Origin: Paeniglutamicibacter sulfureus
GTDB taxonomy: Bacteria > Actinomycetota > Actinomycetes > Actinomycetales > Micrococcaceae
Length of the DNA: 64,000 nt
NCBI RefSeq assembly: GCF_030512175.1
Contig: NZ_JAULBL010000002.1
Coordinates: forward strand, 680,149 to 744,148
Reading direction: 5' to 3'
Positions 36,224-46,079 of the stretch are shown here, piece after piece. A program made the translations under genes and the position numbers. The number at the start of each line of letters is the position of its first letter. Within the stretch, counting starts at the first letter, position 1. The notes below the pieces were generated by a model. The model saw nothing but the letters and a program-made list of their open reading frames with translations. It had not been told where the DNA came from and searched no databases.

Positions 36224-37210
36224 ATGAATTTCTTTGCAGCAGAGCCTGTTTGCAATCTGCGTGCCCTGCGTTCGGTATCCCTGAAGATGCCGGAGTTGAC
36301 GTCGACGAAGGATTTTTACCACGAGGTTTGGGGTCTTTCCACCGTTGAGGAGGATGGGGACAAGTTTTGGTTGCGGGGTACGGGGGACGAGCACCATATC
36401 CTGAGGCTTGAGAAGGGTGAGCAGAATGCCTTGGGCAGTATTTCCTTTGCTCTTGCTACACCGCGGGATGTTGATGAGGCGGCCAGGAGGCTGGAGGAGC
36501 TGGGGATTCCGTTGTTCCGCGAGCCCGGTCCGTTGGATGATGCCGCGGGCGGGTATGGCTTGCAGCTGGTGGATCCGGAGGGGCGCCTGGTGGAGCTTTC
36601 CGCGGACGTTTTTGCCGTGGCCAAGCAGGAGCCGGCCGGGAGGCGTGCCATTCCACGCAAGATTGCCCACGTCGTGCTGAACACCGTTGATATCGATCGG
36701 GCCACTGCCTTTTACACCCAAGTGTTGGGCATGCGGATTTCGGATTGGTCGGAGCACCAGATGGCTTTTTTGCGGTGCAACTCCGAACACCACGTGATTG
36801 CGTTCAACCAGGCCCCGTGGACGGCGGTGAACCATGTTGCCTACGAGATGCAGAGCATTGACCACTTCATGCGGGGGATCGGGAGCTTGAAGACCAACGG
36901 GATCACCCCGCAGTGGGGTCCCGGGCGCCATGGCCCGGGTGACAACACCTTCTCGTACTTCACCGATCCGGCGGGCCTGGTCTGCGAGTACACCTCGGAG
37001 GTAGCTCAGGTGGATGAGGACAGCTGGCTGTGCCGGACGTGGAAGCGGACCCCGGAATTGTCAGATCAGTGGGGGACCGCTGGTCCTCCGACCACTGAGG
37101 TGCGTTCGGCGATGGCGGGAATCCCTGATCAGGGGTACCGTTCCCTGGTGGTTCCCGGTGACCCCGGCTATTTCTCGGTTCCGGAGTTGAGCGATGTCAA
37201 TACACACTAA
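36224..37210 (+). CDS. Two-domain VOC extradiol-type dioxygenase, copy 2
   Basis: The same 328-residue protein as at 25254, with the same putative iron ligands and no difference that I could find. It has its own ribosome site (GAAGGCTGG before the ATG) and its own promoter. It stands as a single gene followed by a 215-base gap and the ThDP enzyme gene, in contrast to copy 1, which is embedded in an operon. It could raise dosage or decouple the ring-opening step from the rest of the pathway. Confidence 0.88.
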   Translation: MNFFAAEPVCNLRALRSVSLKMPELTSTKDFYHEVWGLSTVEEDGDKFWLRGTGDEHHILRLEKGEQNALGSISFALATPRDVDEAARRLEELGIPLFREPGPLDDAAGGYGLQLVDPEGRLVELSADVFAVAKQEPAGRRAIPRKIAHVVLNTVDIDRATAFYTQVLGMRISDWSEHQMAFLRCNSEHHVIAFNQAPWTAVNHVAYEMQSIDHFMRGIGSLKTNGITPQWGPGRHGPGDNTFSYFTDPAGLVCEYTSEVAQVDEDSWLCRTWKRTPELSDQWGTAGPPTTEVRSAMAGIPDQGYRSLVVPGDPGYFSVPELSDVNTH

Positions 37211-37215
37211 CGGCT
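36224..37215 (+). repeat. Exact 992-bp repeat, copy 2
   Basis: Carries the first seven codons of the copy-1 hydrolase gene after its own end, where the frame now ends at once in TGA. Confidence 0.95.
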
Positions 37216-37425
37216 GACTTCTGCCCGAACCCGCAGCCACTAATTTGGCGAAGCGGCCCATCCGGGATCTTTGCTCCCAACCCCTCCGCGTCGTTGGAGT
37301 CACCAGCTCCAAAATAAACGGGGTGCGACAACGGAAACGGGAAGAAGCATTGTTCATGTTCCCAAACCTGGGACCACATACACTCCCTAACTTTTAGTCC
37401 ATAGTGCCATGAAAGAGACCACAAA

Positions 37426-39093
37426 ATGTCAGTAGAACTGTCACCAGAAATCCAGAAGGAAGCCACCGGCGGCGATGTCTTGGTTCAAGTCATGCGAAGG
37501 CACGGAGTTGACACCGCATTCGGTGTCATCAGCATCCACAATTTGCCACTGGTTGAAGCGGTCGACCGGGAACTAAATTTCGTTGCTGTTCGCCACGAGG
37601 CAGCGGCAGTCAATGCCGCCGACGCCTACTCGCGGGCTTCAGGGAAAGTTGGTGTAGCGATAACCAGTACGGGGACGGGAGCAGGTAACGCCGCCGGATC
37701 AATGATCGAAGCGCTCACCGCCGGAAGTCGTGTCTTGCACATCACCGGCCAGATCGACAGCGAATTTATGGGCTCTAATCGCGGGGTGATCCATGAGGTT
37801 CCGCGGCAGCTTGAAATGTTGGAATCAGTTTCGGGTTGGGCCAGGACCATTTTCAACGCTAAAGACGTGGAAGCGGATCTCGAAGAGGCTATTAGCCATC
37901 TGGGGACCGCACCATACTCTCCTGCCAGCATTGAATGGCCCACAGACTTGCAGTATCTTTCGGCACCCGAAGAACAGCGCCCCATTGAACAAACCGCGAT
38001 CACGAAGCCAGAGATTGACCAAGCTTCTGTGGCACGGACAGTGGAATTGCTATCTCGCGCAAAGCGGCCGCTGATTTGGGTCGGCGGAGGGGCCGCGGGT
38101 GCCGAAAAAGAACTGAGCAGATTACTTGAACGATTCGGTGCCGGCCTGCTGACCAGTAACTCTGGTCGTGGAATTGTTCCGGAAGATAACGAACGGGTAA
38201 TCGGCAACTTTGCCACAACGCCGGAAGCTACCGCATTGATCGCTGATTGCGACCTCTTCTTGAGCATCGGTACGCATTTCCGCTCCAACGAGACTAAGCA
38301 CTATGCGATGGCTCTTCCCACACCCCATATCCAGATCAACATTGATCCTGCGGCAATCGGCCGCGTCTACCCAGCAGACATTGGTCTGGTCGGAGATTCC
38401 AGCCGAGTGCTGGAAGCGATCGACGAATCGGAATGGTCCAGTGCGCCCGATGCGCAATGGGCTAGTCGAATCAAGCAAACGCGAGACACCGTGCGCAAGA
38501 ACTTGACTGAATATATCGGCGGCTACGCAGAGATCTGTAAAAGCCTGCGTCGACAGCTCGACCGAGAATCGGTGGTAGCTCGCGACGTCACCATCCCCTC
38601 CAGCCAGTGGGGTAATCGACTGCTGGAAATGTATTCAAGGGACACCAATATATTTCCAGTCGGCGGAGGTATCGGTCAGGGGCTAGCCATGGGAATCGGA
38701 GCTGCTCATGCCCGTCCCGGAGTTCCAACAGCCGTCATGGTTGGAGACGGCGGACTTGCAGTGCACCTTGGCGAGCTGGCCTCGTTGGCTGGTTCCGGCG
38801 CATGGTGCGTGGTACTGGTTTTCAACGACAGCGGATACGGCGTGCTGCGCAATATGCAGCAGGCCAACGGGTTTGCCCAGGCCGCAGTCGATCTTCACAC
38901 ACCCGACTTCAAGTTGCTCTCGGAATCGTTGAACTTACCGTTCTGGAGGGTTCGCGGAGCGGGAACATTCGACCAAGCACTATCCGAGGCGCTGGCAATC
39001 TGCGGACCAGCCGTGATTGAGATCGATGTTACGGCGCTGGACCCTGTGCCAGGGTCATTCGTGCCACCGGTTCACATCCCAACCCGAAGCTGA
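37426..39093 (+). CDS. ThDP-dependent decarboxylase/ligase (benzoylformate-decarboxylase/acetolactate-synthase-like)
   Basis: 555 residues in three domains: N-terminal Pyr domain with the activating Glu in VRHEAAAVNAADAY, a central domain and the C-terminal PP domain with the ThDP motif GDGGLAVHLGEL...FNDSGYGVL. The motif ends in Asn-Asp rather than Asn-Asn. Family members decarboxylate 2-oxo acids or join two of them. In an aromatic pathway, benzoylformate-like or 2-oxo acid cleavage is plausible. The gene stands alone between a VOC gene and an IS remnant. Confidence 0.88.
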   Translation: MSVELSPEIQKEATGGDVLVQVMRRHGVDTAFGVISIHNLPLVEAVDRELNFVAVRHEAAAVNAADAYSRASGKVGVAITSTGTGAGNAAGSMIEALTAGSRVLHITGQIDSEFMGSNRGVIHEVPRQLEMLESVSGWARTIFNAKDVEADLEEAISHLGTAPYSPASIEWPTDLQYLSAPEEQRPIEQTAITKPEIDQASVARTVELLSRAKRPLIWVGGGAAGAEKELSRLLERFGAGLLTSNSGRGIVPEDNERVIGNFATTPEATALIADCDLFLSIGTHFRSNETKHYAMALPTPHIQINIDPAAIGRVYPADIGLVGDSSRVLEAIDESEWSSAPDAQWASRIKQTRDTVRKNLTEYIGGYAEICKSLRRQLDRESVVARDVTIPSSQWGNRLLEMYSRDTNIFPVGGGIGQGLAMGIGAAHARPGVPTAVMVGDGGLAVHLGELASLAGSGAWCVVLVFNDSGYGVLRNMQQANGFAQAAVDLHTPDFKLLSESLNLPFWRVRGAGTFDQALSEALAICGPAVIEIDVTALDPVPGSFVPPVHIPTRS

Positions 39094-39361
39094 ACGCCAA
39101 AAACGTAAGTGTTTGTAGCTCTTGTGACTCTTGAGTGGGCGTGACCCCCGATCCTTAACGTCCACACGCCGCTTCCTGCCTAGCGTTCCAGCGCCACTGC
39201 GCGCCGTGGAGGTCGAAAGTCGGGGCCGTGTCACCTGGGGATCTGGTATCCGGGGTGGTGGTGGCGGGATGCTGGTGATGCTTGCCGTGTTTGACGCCTG
39301 TCTCTTCTTGGTAGGTTGTCCGGCTCGTAGCCTAGCGTGGTGCAGAGGGTTCCACGGGAAT

Positions 39362-40446
39362 CTACTCTTCTATGTCTGTCAAGCTGGGTTCTCCACTGCT
39401 GCGGCGGCATTGAGCACCCGGTAAACGCGCCGCGCCAAATAGCTGTTTGATGCACCGGCGGGTTTCCCTGTCGGATTTACCCTCGCCGCGTCGTTTCTCC
39501 ACGTACGCGCGGGTTTCTGGATCATGGGTTATTCGACACCTCGCGACCGTATGCAAGGCGCTGTTCAGGGACCTGTCGCCACCGCGATTCAATCGGTGCA
39601 GGATCGTGTTCCCGGAGGATGCGGGGATTGGGTTCACCCCGGCCAGGGATGCGAATCCCGCCTCGCTACTGAGACGGCCATCGTGCGACCACGCGCTCAG
39701 GCACGTCGCTGCGGTCACCGGACCTAATCCCTTCAATTCCAGGAGTGGTGCGGCTTCGCTGGCCTGGAGCAGCTCGTCCAGGTACTTCTCATTGGCCGGC
39801 AGTTTCTCATTGAGCTCCAAGACATGTCAGTCAGCCGCACGGCCTCGGTGCGGGCAATGGACAGGAGAGTTCTTCCTCGCGGTAGCGCCACTTTGAGACC
39901 TCGGTGATCTGGGTGCCGGTGAGTCTCTTGCGGGAATCGATACCCAGGTCGTTGCCCGTACCAGGGCGTTGAGCGCGTTGACCGATCCGGTGCGGGCCTT
40001 GGTCATGGATTCCCGGGCGGTGACGAGGATCCGCAGATCTTGGCGCACCCCGTCATTCAGGCGGGGGTGACGCAGTTTCTCCAACCGGCAGGGGCAGGGT
40101 GGACAAGGCGATTTGGTGGGCGCCCAGGGCTGATTTACCCACTCCGCGGTGCTTCTTGGCATCCATTGGTGCCTCGGCGAAATCTGTGGGTCGTCACGAT
40201 GCCGGCCAGGATCGCTTCGTAGGGCGCGGCGCCCTCGATCGTCGAGAGGGTGTCGGCATCTGCGTTGGTGCGGCGGGCGACCCATGTGATGGCCCGGTTG
40301 ATGCCGGCCCCGGTGGTGGGGAACTTGCGGGTTTCCAGCAGCACGCCGGTGTTGGCGTCGAGGATTGCGTAGACGTGGTGGCGAGCGTGGGTGTCGACGC
40401 CCACAATAAATGGGTGGGAATGCGCGACGATAGGTGTGACGGTCAC
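39362..40446 (-). pseudogene. IS110 family transposase, decayed
   Basis: Three minus-strand segments in different frames reconstruct an IS110 transposase. The N-terminal DEDD domain starts FIVGVDTHARHHVYAIL with the first catalytic Asp; a middle piece follows; the C-terminal IS116 domain reads LKGLGPVTAATCL and LAGVNPIPASSGNT. Frameshifts separate them, so it is inactive. The start is a GTG near 40446. It marks an insertion between the ThDP gene and the Mo-hydroxylase operon. No clear inverted ends were found, which is usual for this family. Confidence 0.85.
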
Positions 40447-40572
40447 GGCACCTTTCCGTTGGTGATGGACATGCTTCTGCTGGCCGTCACACGGGCGCGT
40501 TAAGTGAGGACCTGAGGGCAAAATCGCGAACCGCTATCCGTCGAGCTATCCTGACATGATGTTGATTTATGT

Positions 40573-40609
40573 CACATTAAATCTTAGGATAAAGATAGTT
40601 AGTAATGTG
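40573..40609. promoter_or_regulatory. Possible operator upstream of the Mo hydroxylase
   Basis: CACATTA and TAATGTG form a perfect 7-base inverted repeat around ATCTTAGGATAAAGATAG, which contains the TCTTA half-site shared by other promoters in the island. 48 bases before the first gene. Confidence 0.55.
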
Positions 40610-40656
40610 CTAGATCTTCCTGGGTGGCGTCGGCGTCAGCCCATGACAGGAGCAAT

Positions 40657-41538
40657 ATGCGTACCCAACTGCTTGGTTCCGGGCTGATCGCCCAGAGCCA
40701 ATCATCATTGCCGCCTTTCGTACTACATCGTCCGGCATCACTGCCTGAGGCAATGGAAACGGCGCTCCGGAAGCCAAACGCGCTCATTGTGGCAGGATGT
40801 TCCGACCTCGTGGCCCAGTTCCGTGAAGGGTTGGTGCCCGATGAGGTGGTGTCCCTTCAGCGGGTTCCTGAATTGACCGAGATTTCCCACGAAAACGGTG
40901 TGTTGAGCATCGGGTCCATGGTTACCCACCACAGGGGTAGTACCAGCCCAGTAGTTAGGGAAGTATCCCTTGCGCTGGCAGAAGCCTGGAAATCGATCGC
41001 TACCGTGCGCATTCGCTTCAAGGCAACGATCGGCGGCAACCTCATGTCCCGCCGCCATCGCTATGAAATGCCGATCATCTTATCCGCGGTGGATGCAGAA
41101 ATGCATTTTTGTGGCGAATCGGGGGACCGTCGGCTACCGGTTTCCGCGTTGTGGGACGCGGAAAAGACCCCGTCGGGCTTGCTGACCAAAGTGACAGTTG
41201 AAACCGATTCACTGGACTGGTTCGGCTACGACCGTTCCATGCGCCCGCTCACGACGGTGGCATTGTCCATTCGATCGGAGGGGCCCGCAGGATTGAGGAT
41301 CACGGCCACGTGTGGCAGTGAATACCGCAAGACTTTCATCATGAGCCATGTCCAGGAGGTGGCCGGGGTCTGGGAGCTCGATGCGCGATCAGTGGCTTCC
41401 ACGCTTGTGGGGCAGCTTCCCGAAGAGGCCGCCGATTATTCCGGAACGATTGACTATCGCCGCCATCTGGTCGGAGTGTTGTGCCGCAGGCTCCTTCAAT
41501 CAGCCATTGCAACCGCAAACGAGAGAACGACACTATGA
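40657..41538 (+). CDS. Molybdenum hydroxylase, FAD subunit (CoxM-like)
   Basis: 293 residues with the FAD_binding_5/CO_deh_flav_C layout: VAGCSDLVAQFREG near the N-terminus and the second flavin loop ATIGGNLMSRR near residue 130. First of three coupled genes for an enzyme of the xanthine-dehydrogenase/CO-dehydrogenase family. In catabolic operons such enzymes hydroxylate N-heteroaromatic rings with water as the oxygen source. AGGAG precedes the ATG, and the next gene overlaps by ATGA. Confidence 0.92.
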   Translation: MRTQLLGSGLIAQSQSSLPPFVLHRPASLPEAMETALRKPNALIVAGCSDLVAQFREGLVPDEVVSLQRVPELTEISHENGVLSIGSMVTHHRGSTSPVVREVSLALAEAWKSIATVRIRFKATIGGNLMSRRHRYEMPIILSAVDAEMHFCGESGDRRLPVSALWDAEKTPSGLLTKVTVETDSLDWFGYDRSMRPLTTVALSIRSEGPAGLRITATCGSEYRKTFIMSHVQEVAGVWELDARSVASTLVGQLPEEAADYSGTIDYRRHLVGVLCRRLLQSAIATANERTTL

Positions 41539-42104
41539 CCGTCCAGAATTCCACCGAGTGCGGCTCTGGCTGCCAGAACTGCGCCGATGGCAACACGGCC
41601 AATGGCCGCAGTGTCGAGATTGAGTTCACTCTCAATGGGGAAAGCCAGCAACACGTCATCCCCACCAACGTCACGTTGCTTGATTTGTTGCGTGATCGAT
41701 GCGGCAAGCGCGGAGTCCGGTCGTCGTGCGAACGAAGCGTGTGCGGTGCGTGCACGGTGTTGATCGATGACGTGCCTGTTGCATCCTGTGCGACGTTCGC
41801 CTTTGACGTCGACGGTTCCAAGGTAGAAACGGTCGAGAGCCTGGAGATGTCTGACGGCACGCTGAACCCGGTTCAGGAGGCATTCCGCCAGTGCGGAGGT
41901 TACCAGTGCGGGTTCTGTACTTCCGGAATGCTGATGCTCACCACGGGATTGCTTCGGGAAAACCCCGCTCCGGAACGCATCGAAATCAGGGACTGGATTA
42001 GCTCAAACACCTGCCGTTGCACGGGCTACGAAATGATCATGGAATCGGTGGAACGCGCGGCAGAGCTCACACGTGAAGCAGGAACGGAAGGTGCATGGGC
42101 ATGA
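41535..42104 (+). CDS. Molybdenum hydroxylase, [2Fe-2S] subunit (CoxS-like)
   Basis: 189 residues. The plant-type cluster motif is CERSVCGACTVLIDD with a distal Cys, and the second, helical cluster motif is CGFCTSG...CRCTGY. An N-terminal Cys-rich tail (TECGSGCQNCADGN) is an unusual extra of about 25 residues. It relays electrons from the Mo site to FAD. Overlaps both neighbours, so subunit stoichiometry is probably controlled by translational coupling. Confidence 0.93.
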   Translation: MTVQNSTECGSGCQNCADGNTANGRSVEIEFTLNGESQQHVIPTNVTLLDLLRDRCGKRGVRSSCERSVCGACTVLIDDVPVASCATFAFDVDGSKVETVESLEMSDGTLNPVQEAFRQCGGYQCGFCTSGMLMLTTGLLRENPAPERIEIRDWISSNTCRCTGYEMIMESVERAAELTREAGTEGAWA

Positions 42105-44428
42105 CCGCCATCATTGAGGCATCGGTTCAGGCAACCGGGCCGATTGTCGGGAGCGACCGCCCCCGCCTGGATGCAATCCAAAAGGTCACTGGCAGAGCCA
42201 GCTACACGGTGGACGTACGCCGGCCGGGAATGCTGCACGCAAAGGTCCTGCGTAGCCCGCACGCCCACGCACGCATCCTTGGCATCGACACATCCGATGC
42301 CCTGGCGCTCGAAGGCGTGGAGGCTGTACTTACAGGTGACGATGTTCGCCAACTTGCCAAGTACGGTTCCTTCGTCAAGGACCAGGCGGTCTTGGCTCTG
42401 GATGTGGTCCGTTATGTAGGGGATCCAGTCGTGGCGGTGGCGGCCGTTGACGAGCGCACGGCAAGTGCCGCGTTGGACCTGATCCGGGTGGAGTACGAAA
42501 TTCTGCCCGCAGTCTTTGACATTAAATCCGCGATGGATCCCGAATCACCGTTGATTCATGCCGACCGGGTCGTGGCGAATGTACCTCACTATGGCCCTGG
42601 CACGTCGGGTTTTACCCACTCCGCACACAACGTTAACTATGAGTTTCGCTATGAAACCGGTCCCGAGTCGGTGTGGGATGAATGTGACCATATTTTTGAG
42701 GACACGTTCACCTTTGGTCGGATGAACCATATGCACCTAGAGCCCTTTGTTTCGGTGGCAGAAGCAACCGATGAACAAATCGAAATCTGGACTTCCACCC
42801 AGGCCCCGTTCCAGATCCGTTTGGAACTCTCCGGAGTCTTCGGTCTTCCAGATAACAAGGTCCGGGTCCATGCTCCGATGCTTGGCGGCGGGTTCGGTGC
42901 AAAGCACGGACCGCATGCCGAGGCAATCGCGATCGGACTCTCGCAACGTGCCAATGGCAGGCCGGTGCGCTTCTGCATGACAACAGAAGAAGTTTTCCTT
43001 TCCTTGACCCAGCACGAAGCGATCCTCACCTTAACCACCGGGGTGAATTCCGATGGCGAATTTATTGCCAGGAACTCACGGGTCTGGCTCAACAGCGGCG
43101 CCTATGCGGACCTATCGCCGTTAGTGGTCGAAAAGGCTGGCTACCGGATGGCAGGTGCCTACCGCTGGAAACGCATTGATTCCATCTGTCAAGGGGTTGT
43201 CACCAACACTGTTCCTGCAGGTGCCTTCCGCGGGTTTGGGGGGACCCAGGCTTCTTGGGCGAGCGAACGCCAGGTGGATCTTGTGGCTGAACGTTTGGGA
43301 ATGTCCCCGTTTGAGCTTCGACTCAAGAACTTGAAGGATCTGGGCGAGGCCTATGTCCCCGGGGAAACCCCGGTCGACTCAGACCTTAAGCTTGGACTTA
43401 ACCTTGTCGCAGACACAATCGGATACAAGGACCGGCAGAGAACTCCGGGCCGCGGTATGGGTGTGGCCATCGGGATGAAGGATGGCGGTGGCGTGAACAA
43501 GCCGGCGCAGGCCCGGGTGAAGATCAGCAGCAACGGCTCTGTATTTTTGAATTGCGCCCTGACCGAAATGGGGCAGGGCGGGCACTCCGCTATGTGCCAG
43601 ATAGTTGCCGAAGTCTTGGGGTGCGAACCCGTCGACGTCACCTATGCTGCGATCGACACCGACAATTCCCCGTACTGCCAGGGCACCAATGCCTCGTCGG
43701 GAATTGCTGTTATGGGCCGTGCGGTTCGCCAGGCAGCGGAAAAAGCCAAACGCGCAGTGCTTGACTACGCTGCTGAGCAGTTGGACAGGGAAAGCGCGGA
43801 ACTCAGCTTGGTCGGGTGGTCTGTTGAGGACAGCGAGGGTGTGGGCCATCCACTCAAGAAACTGGTCATGCAGAACTTTGGTGCGCTCGGATTCGAATTC
43901 ATTGGGGAAGGGTTCTTCAAGGCAACTCGCTCCACGGAATCACCGCTGGAAGCCCCCTGCGTATTTTGGGAAATAGGCTGGGCCGCGGCCGAGGTCGATG
44001 TGGATCTCGAAACCGGGAAAGTCACGCTCCTTCAATTGGTTGTCAGCGGCGATGCAGGAAAGGTCATCAACAAGATCGGCTGCCGAGGCCAGGACGAAGG
44101 TGCCGCGGTGTTCGGTTTGGGGCAGGCGCTGTTTGAGGAGCTGCGCTTCGAGGACGGTGTGCTGCTCAACGCGGAGGCGCTGCTCTACCGGGTCCCCCTC
44201 GCCGAGGACATCCCGGAAACTTTCACGTCCATTACGCAGGCACAGGGGCATGGAGGAGGACCTTTTGGTGCCAAGGGCATGGGAGAAGGGACAATGCTTC
44301 CAATTGCTCCGGCCATTGCCCAGGCCGTCGCGGATGCCACCGGCGCACAGCTCACCGGACTGCCCATGACGCCCCAGCGGGTATACATGGCCTTGCAAGC
44401 CGTCGGCAACGATTCCGGGGCATACTGA
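42095..44428 (+). CDS. Molybdenum hydroxylase, Mo-cofactor subunit (CoxL-like)
   Basis: 777 residues with the molybdopterin-binding loops GGGFGAKHG, GAFRGFGGTQ, GQGGHSAM and the catalytic-Glu loop KGMGEGTMLPIAPAI near the C-terminus. It lacks the CO-dehydrogenase active-site AYXCSFR signature, so it is a hydroxylase of the quinoline/nicotinate/isoquinoline type rather than a CO dehydrogenase. The ATG at 42095 overlaps the FeS gene by 10 bases; a second ATG two codons later is possible. Confidence 0.92.
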   Translation: MGMTAIIEASVQATGPIVGSDRPRLDAIQKVTGRASYTVDVRRPGMLHAKVLRSPHAHARILGIDTSDALALEGVEAVLTGDDVRQLAKYGSFVKDQAVLALDVVRYVGDPVVAVAAVDERTASAALDLIRVEYEILPAVFDIKSAMDPESPLIHADRVVANVPHYGPGTSGFTHSAHNVNYEFRYETGPESVWDECDHIFEDTFTFGRMNHMHLEPFVSVAEATDEQIEIWTSTQAPFQIRLELSGVFGLPDNKVRVHAPMLGGGFGAKHGPHAEAIAIGLSQRANGRPVRFCMTTEEVFLSLTQHEAILTLTTGVNSDGEFIARNSRVWLNSGAYADLSPLVVEKAGYRMAGAYRWKRIDSICQGVVTNTVPAGAFRGFGGTQASWASERQVDLVAERLGMSPFELRLKNLKDLGEAYVPGETPVDSDLKLGLNLVADTIGYKDRQRTPGRGMGVAIGMKDGGGVNKPAQARVKISSNGSVFLNCALTEMGQGGHSAMCQIVAEVLGCEPVDVTYAAIDTDNSPYCQGTNASSGIAVMGRAVRQAAEKAKRAVLDYAAEQLDRESAELSLVGWSVEDSEGVGHPLKKLVMQNFGALGFEFIGEGFFKATRSTESPLEAPCVFWEIGWAAAEVDVDLETGKVTLLQLVVSGDAGKVINKIGCRGQDEGAAVFGLGQALFEELRFEDGVLLNAEALLYRVPLAEDIPETFTSITQAQGHGGGPFGAKGMGEGTMLPIAPAIAQAVADATGAQLTGLPMTPQRVYMALQAVGNDSGAY

Positions 44429-44433
44429 ATTCC

Positions 44434-45639
44434 ATGCGTGAGGTAATGAAAGGCCTCGAAAGGGCGCAGGCCACCGGCGAATGTCTAGCCCTGGCCACAG
44501 TGGTACGAACCGAAAAATCGGCTCCACGGGCCATTGGCACCTCGATGTTTGTCACCGAATCGGGCCAACCCGTTGGTTCGGTTTCCGGTGGGTGCGTGGA
44601 GGCGGCGGTGATGGCCGCCGCAGAAGATGTGCTGGAATCCGGGATGCCGGAACTGCACAGTTTCGGAATCAGCGATGACCTCGGGCTTGAAATCGGCCTG
44701 ACCTGTGGCGGCACCATCGAAATCCTCATCCAACCTTACGAACCGGCGACCCGGTCCGACTTTGCCGCATTGCAACAGGCCTTGGCGTCGAACATCGATT
44801 GTGCCATGGTGACGGTCTTCGACGGGCCCCAGGGATTGCCCGGCCGGTCCGAATTGGTACTGCGCGGTGAAGAAGTTTCGGGGCTCCTCGACGGGGCTGG
44901 GCTCTCCACCCAAACGGTTGATGAGGCCTCGCGCCGCGTAGCGGATGCATTGGCCAAGGGAAGGTCGGCTTCGATCAGGGTGGCTGGGGTCGTTTCCATG
45001 CTCATTGACGTGTATAAAAGCCCGCGCAACCTGCTGATCTTTGGAGCCATAGATTTCACCACGTCCTTGGCCGAACTCGGCCGGTTCTTGGGATTCCATG
45101 TCATTGTTTGTGACGCCCGTTCGGTCTTCGCCACGCCTGAACGGATTCCAGCGGCTCATCAAATTGTGATCGAACAGCCGTGGCGGTACCTGGAACGGCA
45201 AATCAATGAAAAGAGCCTCCCCCTAGACACGGCCGTTTGCGTACTGACCCATGATTCCAAGTTCGATATCCCCGTATTGGACATGGCCTTGAAGCATGGC
45301 TTCTCCTATGTGGGGGCGATGGGGTCCCGGCGCACCGATGGCGAACGGCGGGGAAAGCTGACGTCGATGGGACATGGTTCCGAAACCCTGTCATCGCTTC
45401 GCTCTCCCATCGGACTGGACTTGGGGGCGCGCACCCCCCATGAGACGGCTTTGTCAATCATGGCCGAGATTGTGGCAAGTACGTCCGGAACCTCCGGCCT
45501 GCCCCTGCACCGCATTGACGTACCAATACACGAGAGGGATGAAGCTGCCGCAGGAACCACGGGATCCTTGGCATCCAAGGCAGGGCACTGGGCGCCGGAC
45601 TGTACCGATGTGCAAAGTGCAGAGCGGAACATTCGCTGA
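44434..45639 (+). CDS. XdhC/CoxI family Mo-cofactor maturation factor
   Basis: 401 residues. The N-terminal XdhC_CoxI domain has SGGCVEAAV and the CGGTIEILIQP element; the second half is the XdhC Rossmann domain, with YVGAMGSRRT and IGLDLGARTPHETALSI. XdhC proteins bind the molybdenum cofactor and load or sulfurate it for the enzyme. It follows the large subunit by 5 bases, as expected for a dedicated chaperone. It has a polar C-terminal tail of about 50 residues not normally needed. Confidence 0.92.
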   Translation: MREVMKGLERAQATGECLALATVVRTEKSAPRAIGTSMFVTESGQPVGSVSGGCVEAAVMAAAEDVLESGMPELHSFGISDDLGLEIGLTCGGTIEILIQPYEPATRSDFAALQQALASNIDCAMVTVFDGPQGLPGRSELVLRGEEVSGLLDGAGLSTQTVDEASRRVADALAKGRSASIRVAGVVSMLIDVYKSPRNLLIFGAIDFTTSLAELGRFLGFHVIVCDARSVFATPERIPAAHQIVIEQPWRYLERQINEKSLPLDTAVCVLTHDSKFDIPVLDMALKHGFSYVGAMGSRRTDGERRGKLTSMGHGSETLSSLRSPIGLDLGARTPHETALSIMAEIVASTSGTSGLPLHRIDVPIHERDEAAAGTTGSLASKAGHWAPDCTDVQSAERNIR

Positions 45640-46027
45640 GGCGAGAGTTCGGATTGTTCGACCGCCTCCCGGATAGTGAACATAGTTGCAAGCGAGCTAT
45701 TTACCGGGGTGGTAATCATTCGTTCCGGCCGACGGTGGGAAGGCTCGGTTCTGGCGTTTCAGTGCTCGTACCAGCTTGGACCCGTCATGGGTGCTGAACG
45801 GAGCAAACTGGGCAGGCCAAGCGCGCACCAAAACTCTTCGGTTTGGGATAACTGTGGGTCTTCGGCCATTTTCGAGGAACCCGAAGCAATCACGCGCAAA
45901 CGCCGAGACGCGGCGCCAGCTCGTGGCTAAGGTTGATGTGGATACTCCAGACCGCAAACGCGAACAGCCGGTCCCGGTTTACCGTCCCTCGGTTGGTCCT
46001 GCAAATATTCGTGAAGCCCTGGAATGT
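45640..46027. other. Intergenic region
   Basis: About 390 bases with short open frames only. None show a known family or a ribosome site. No repeat apart from the terminator arm at its end. Confidence 0.4.
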
Positions 46028-46079
46028 AAGACATGAAGAGCGGTTCTGGTTGGTATTCCAGAACCGCTCTTCATGTCTT
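46028..46079. terminator. Bidirectional terminator at the cupin 2 end
   Basis: A 22-bp perfect stem (46028-46049 with 46058-46079), the longest in the window. Its right arm overlaps the last codons of the cupin 2 gene. Confidence 0.85.

Noticed and set aside
39447-39896. Plus-strand frame of 149 codons
   Set aside because: Antisense to the IS110 C-terminal domain.
42095-44428. Carbon monoxide dehydrogenase large subunit
   Set aside because: The CoxL active-site AYXCSFR signature is absent and the neighbourhood is aromatic catabolism, so a heterocycle hydroxylase is preferred.
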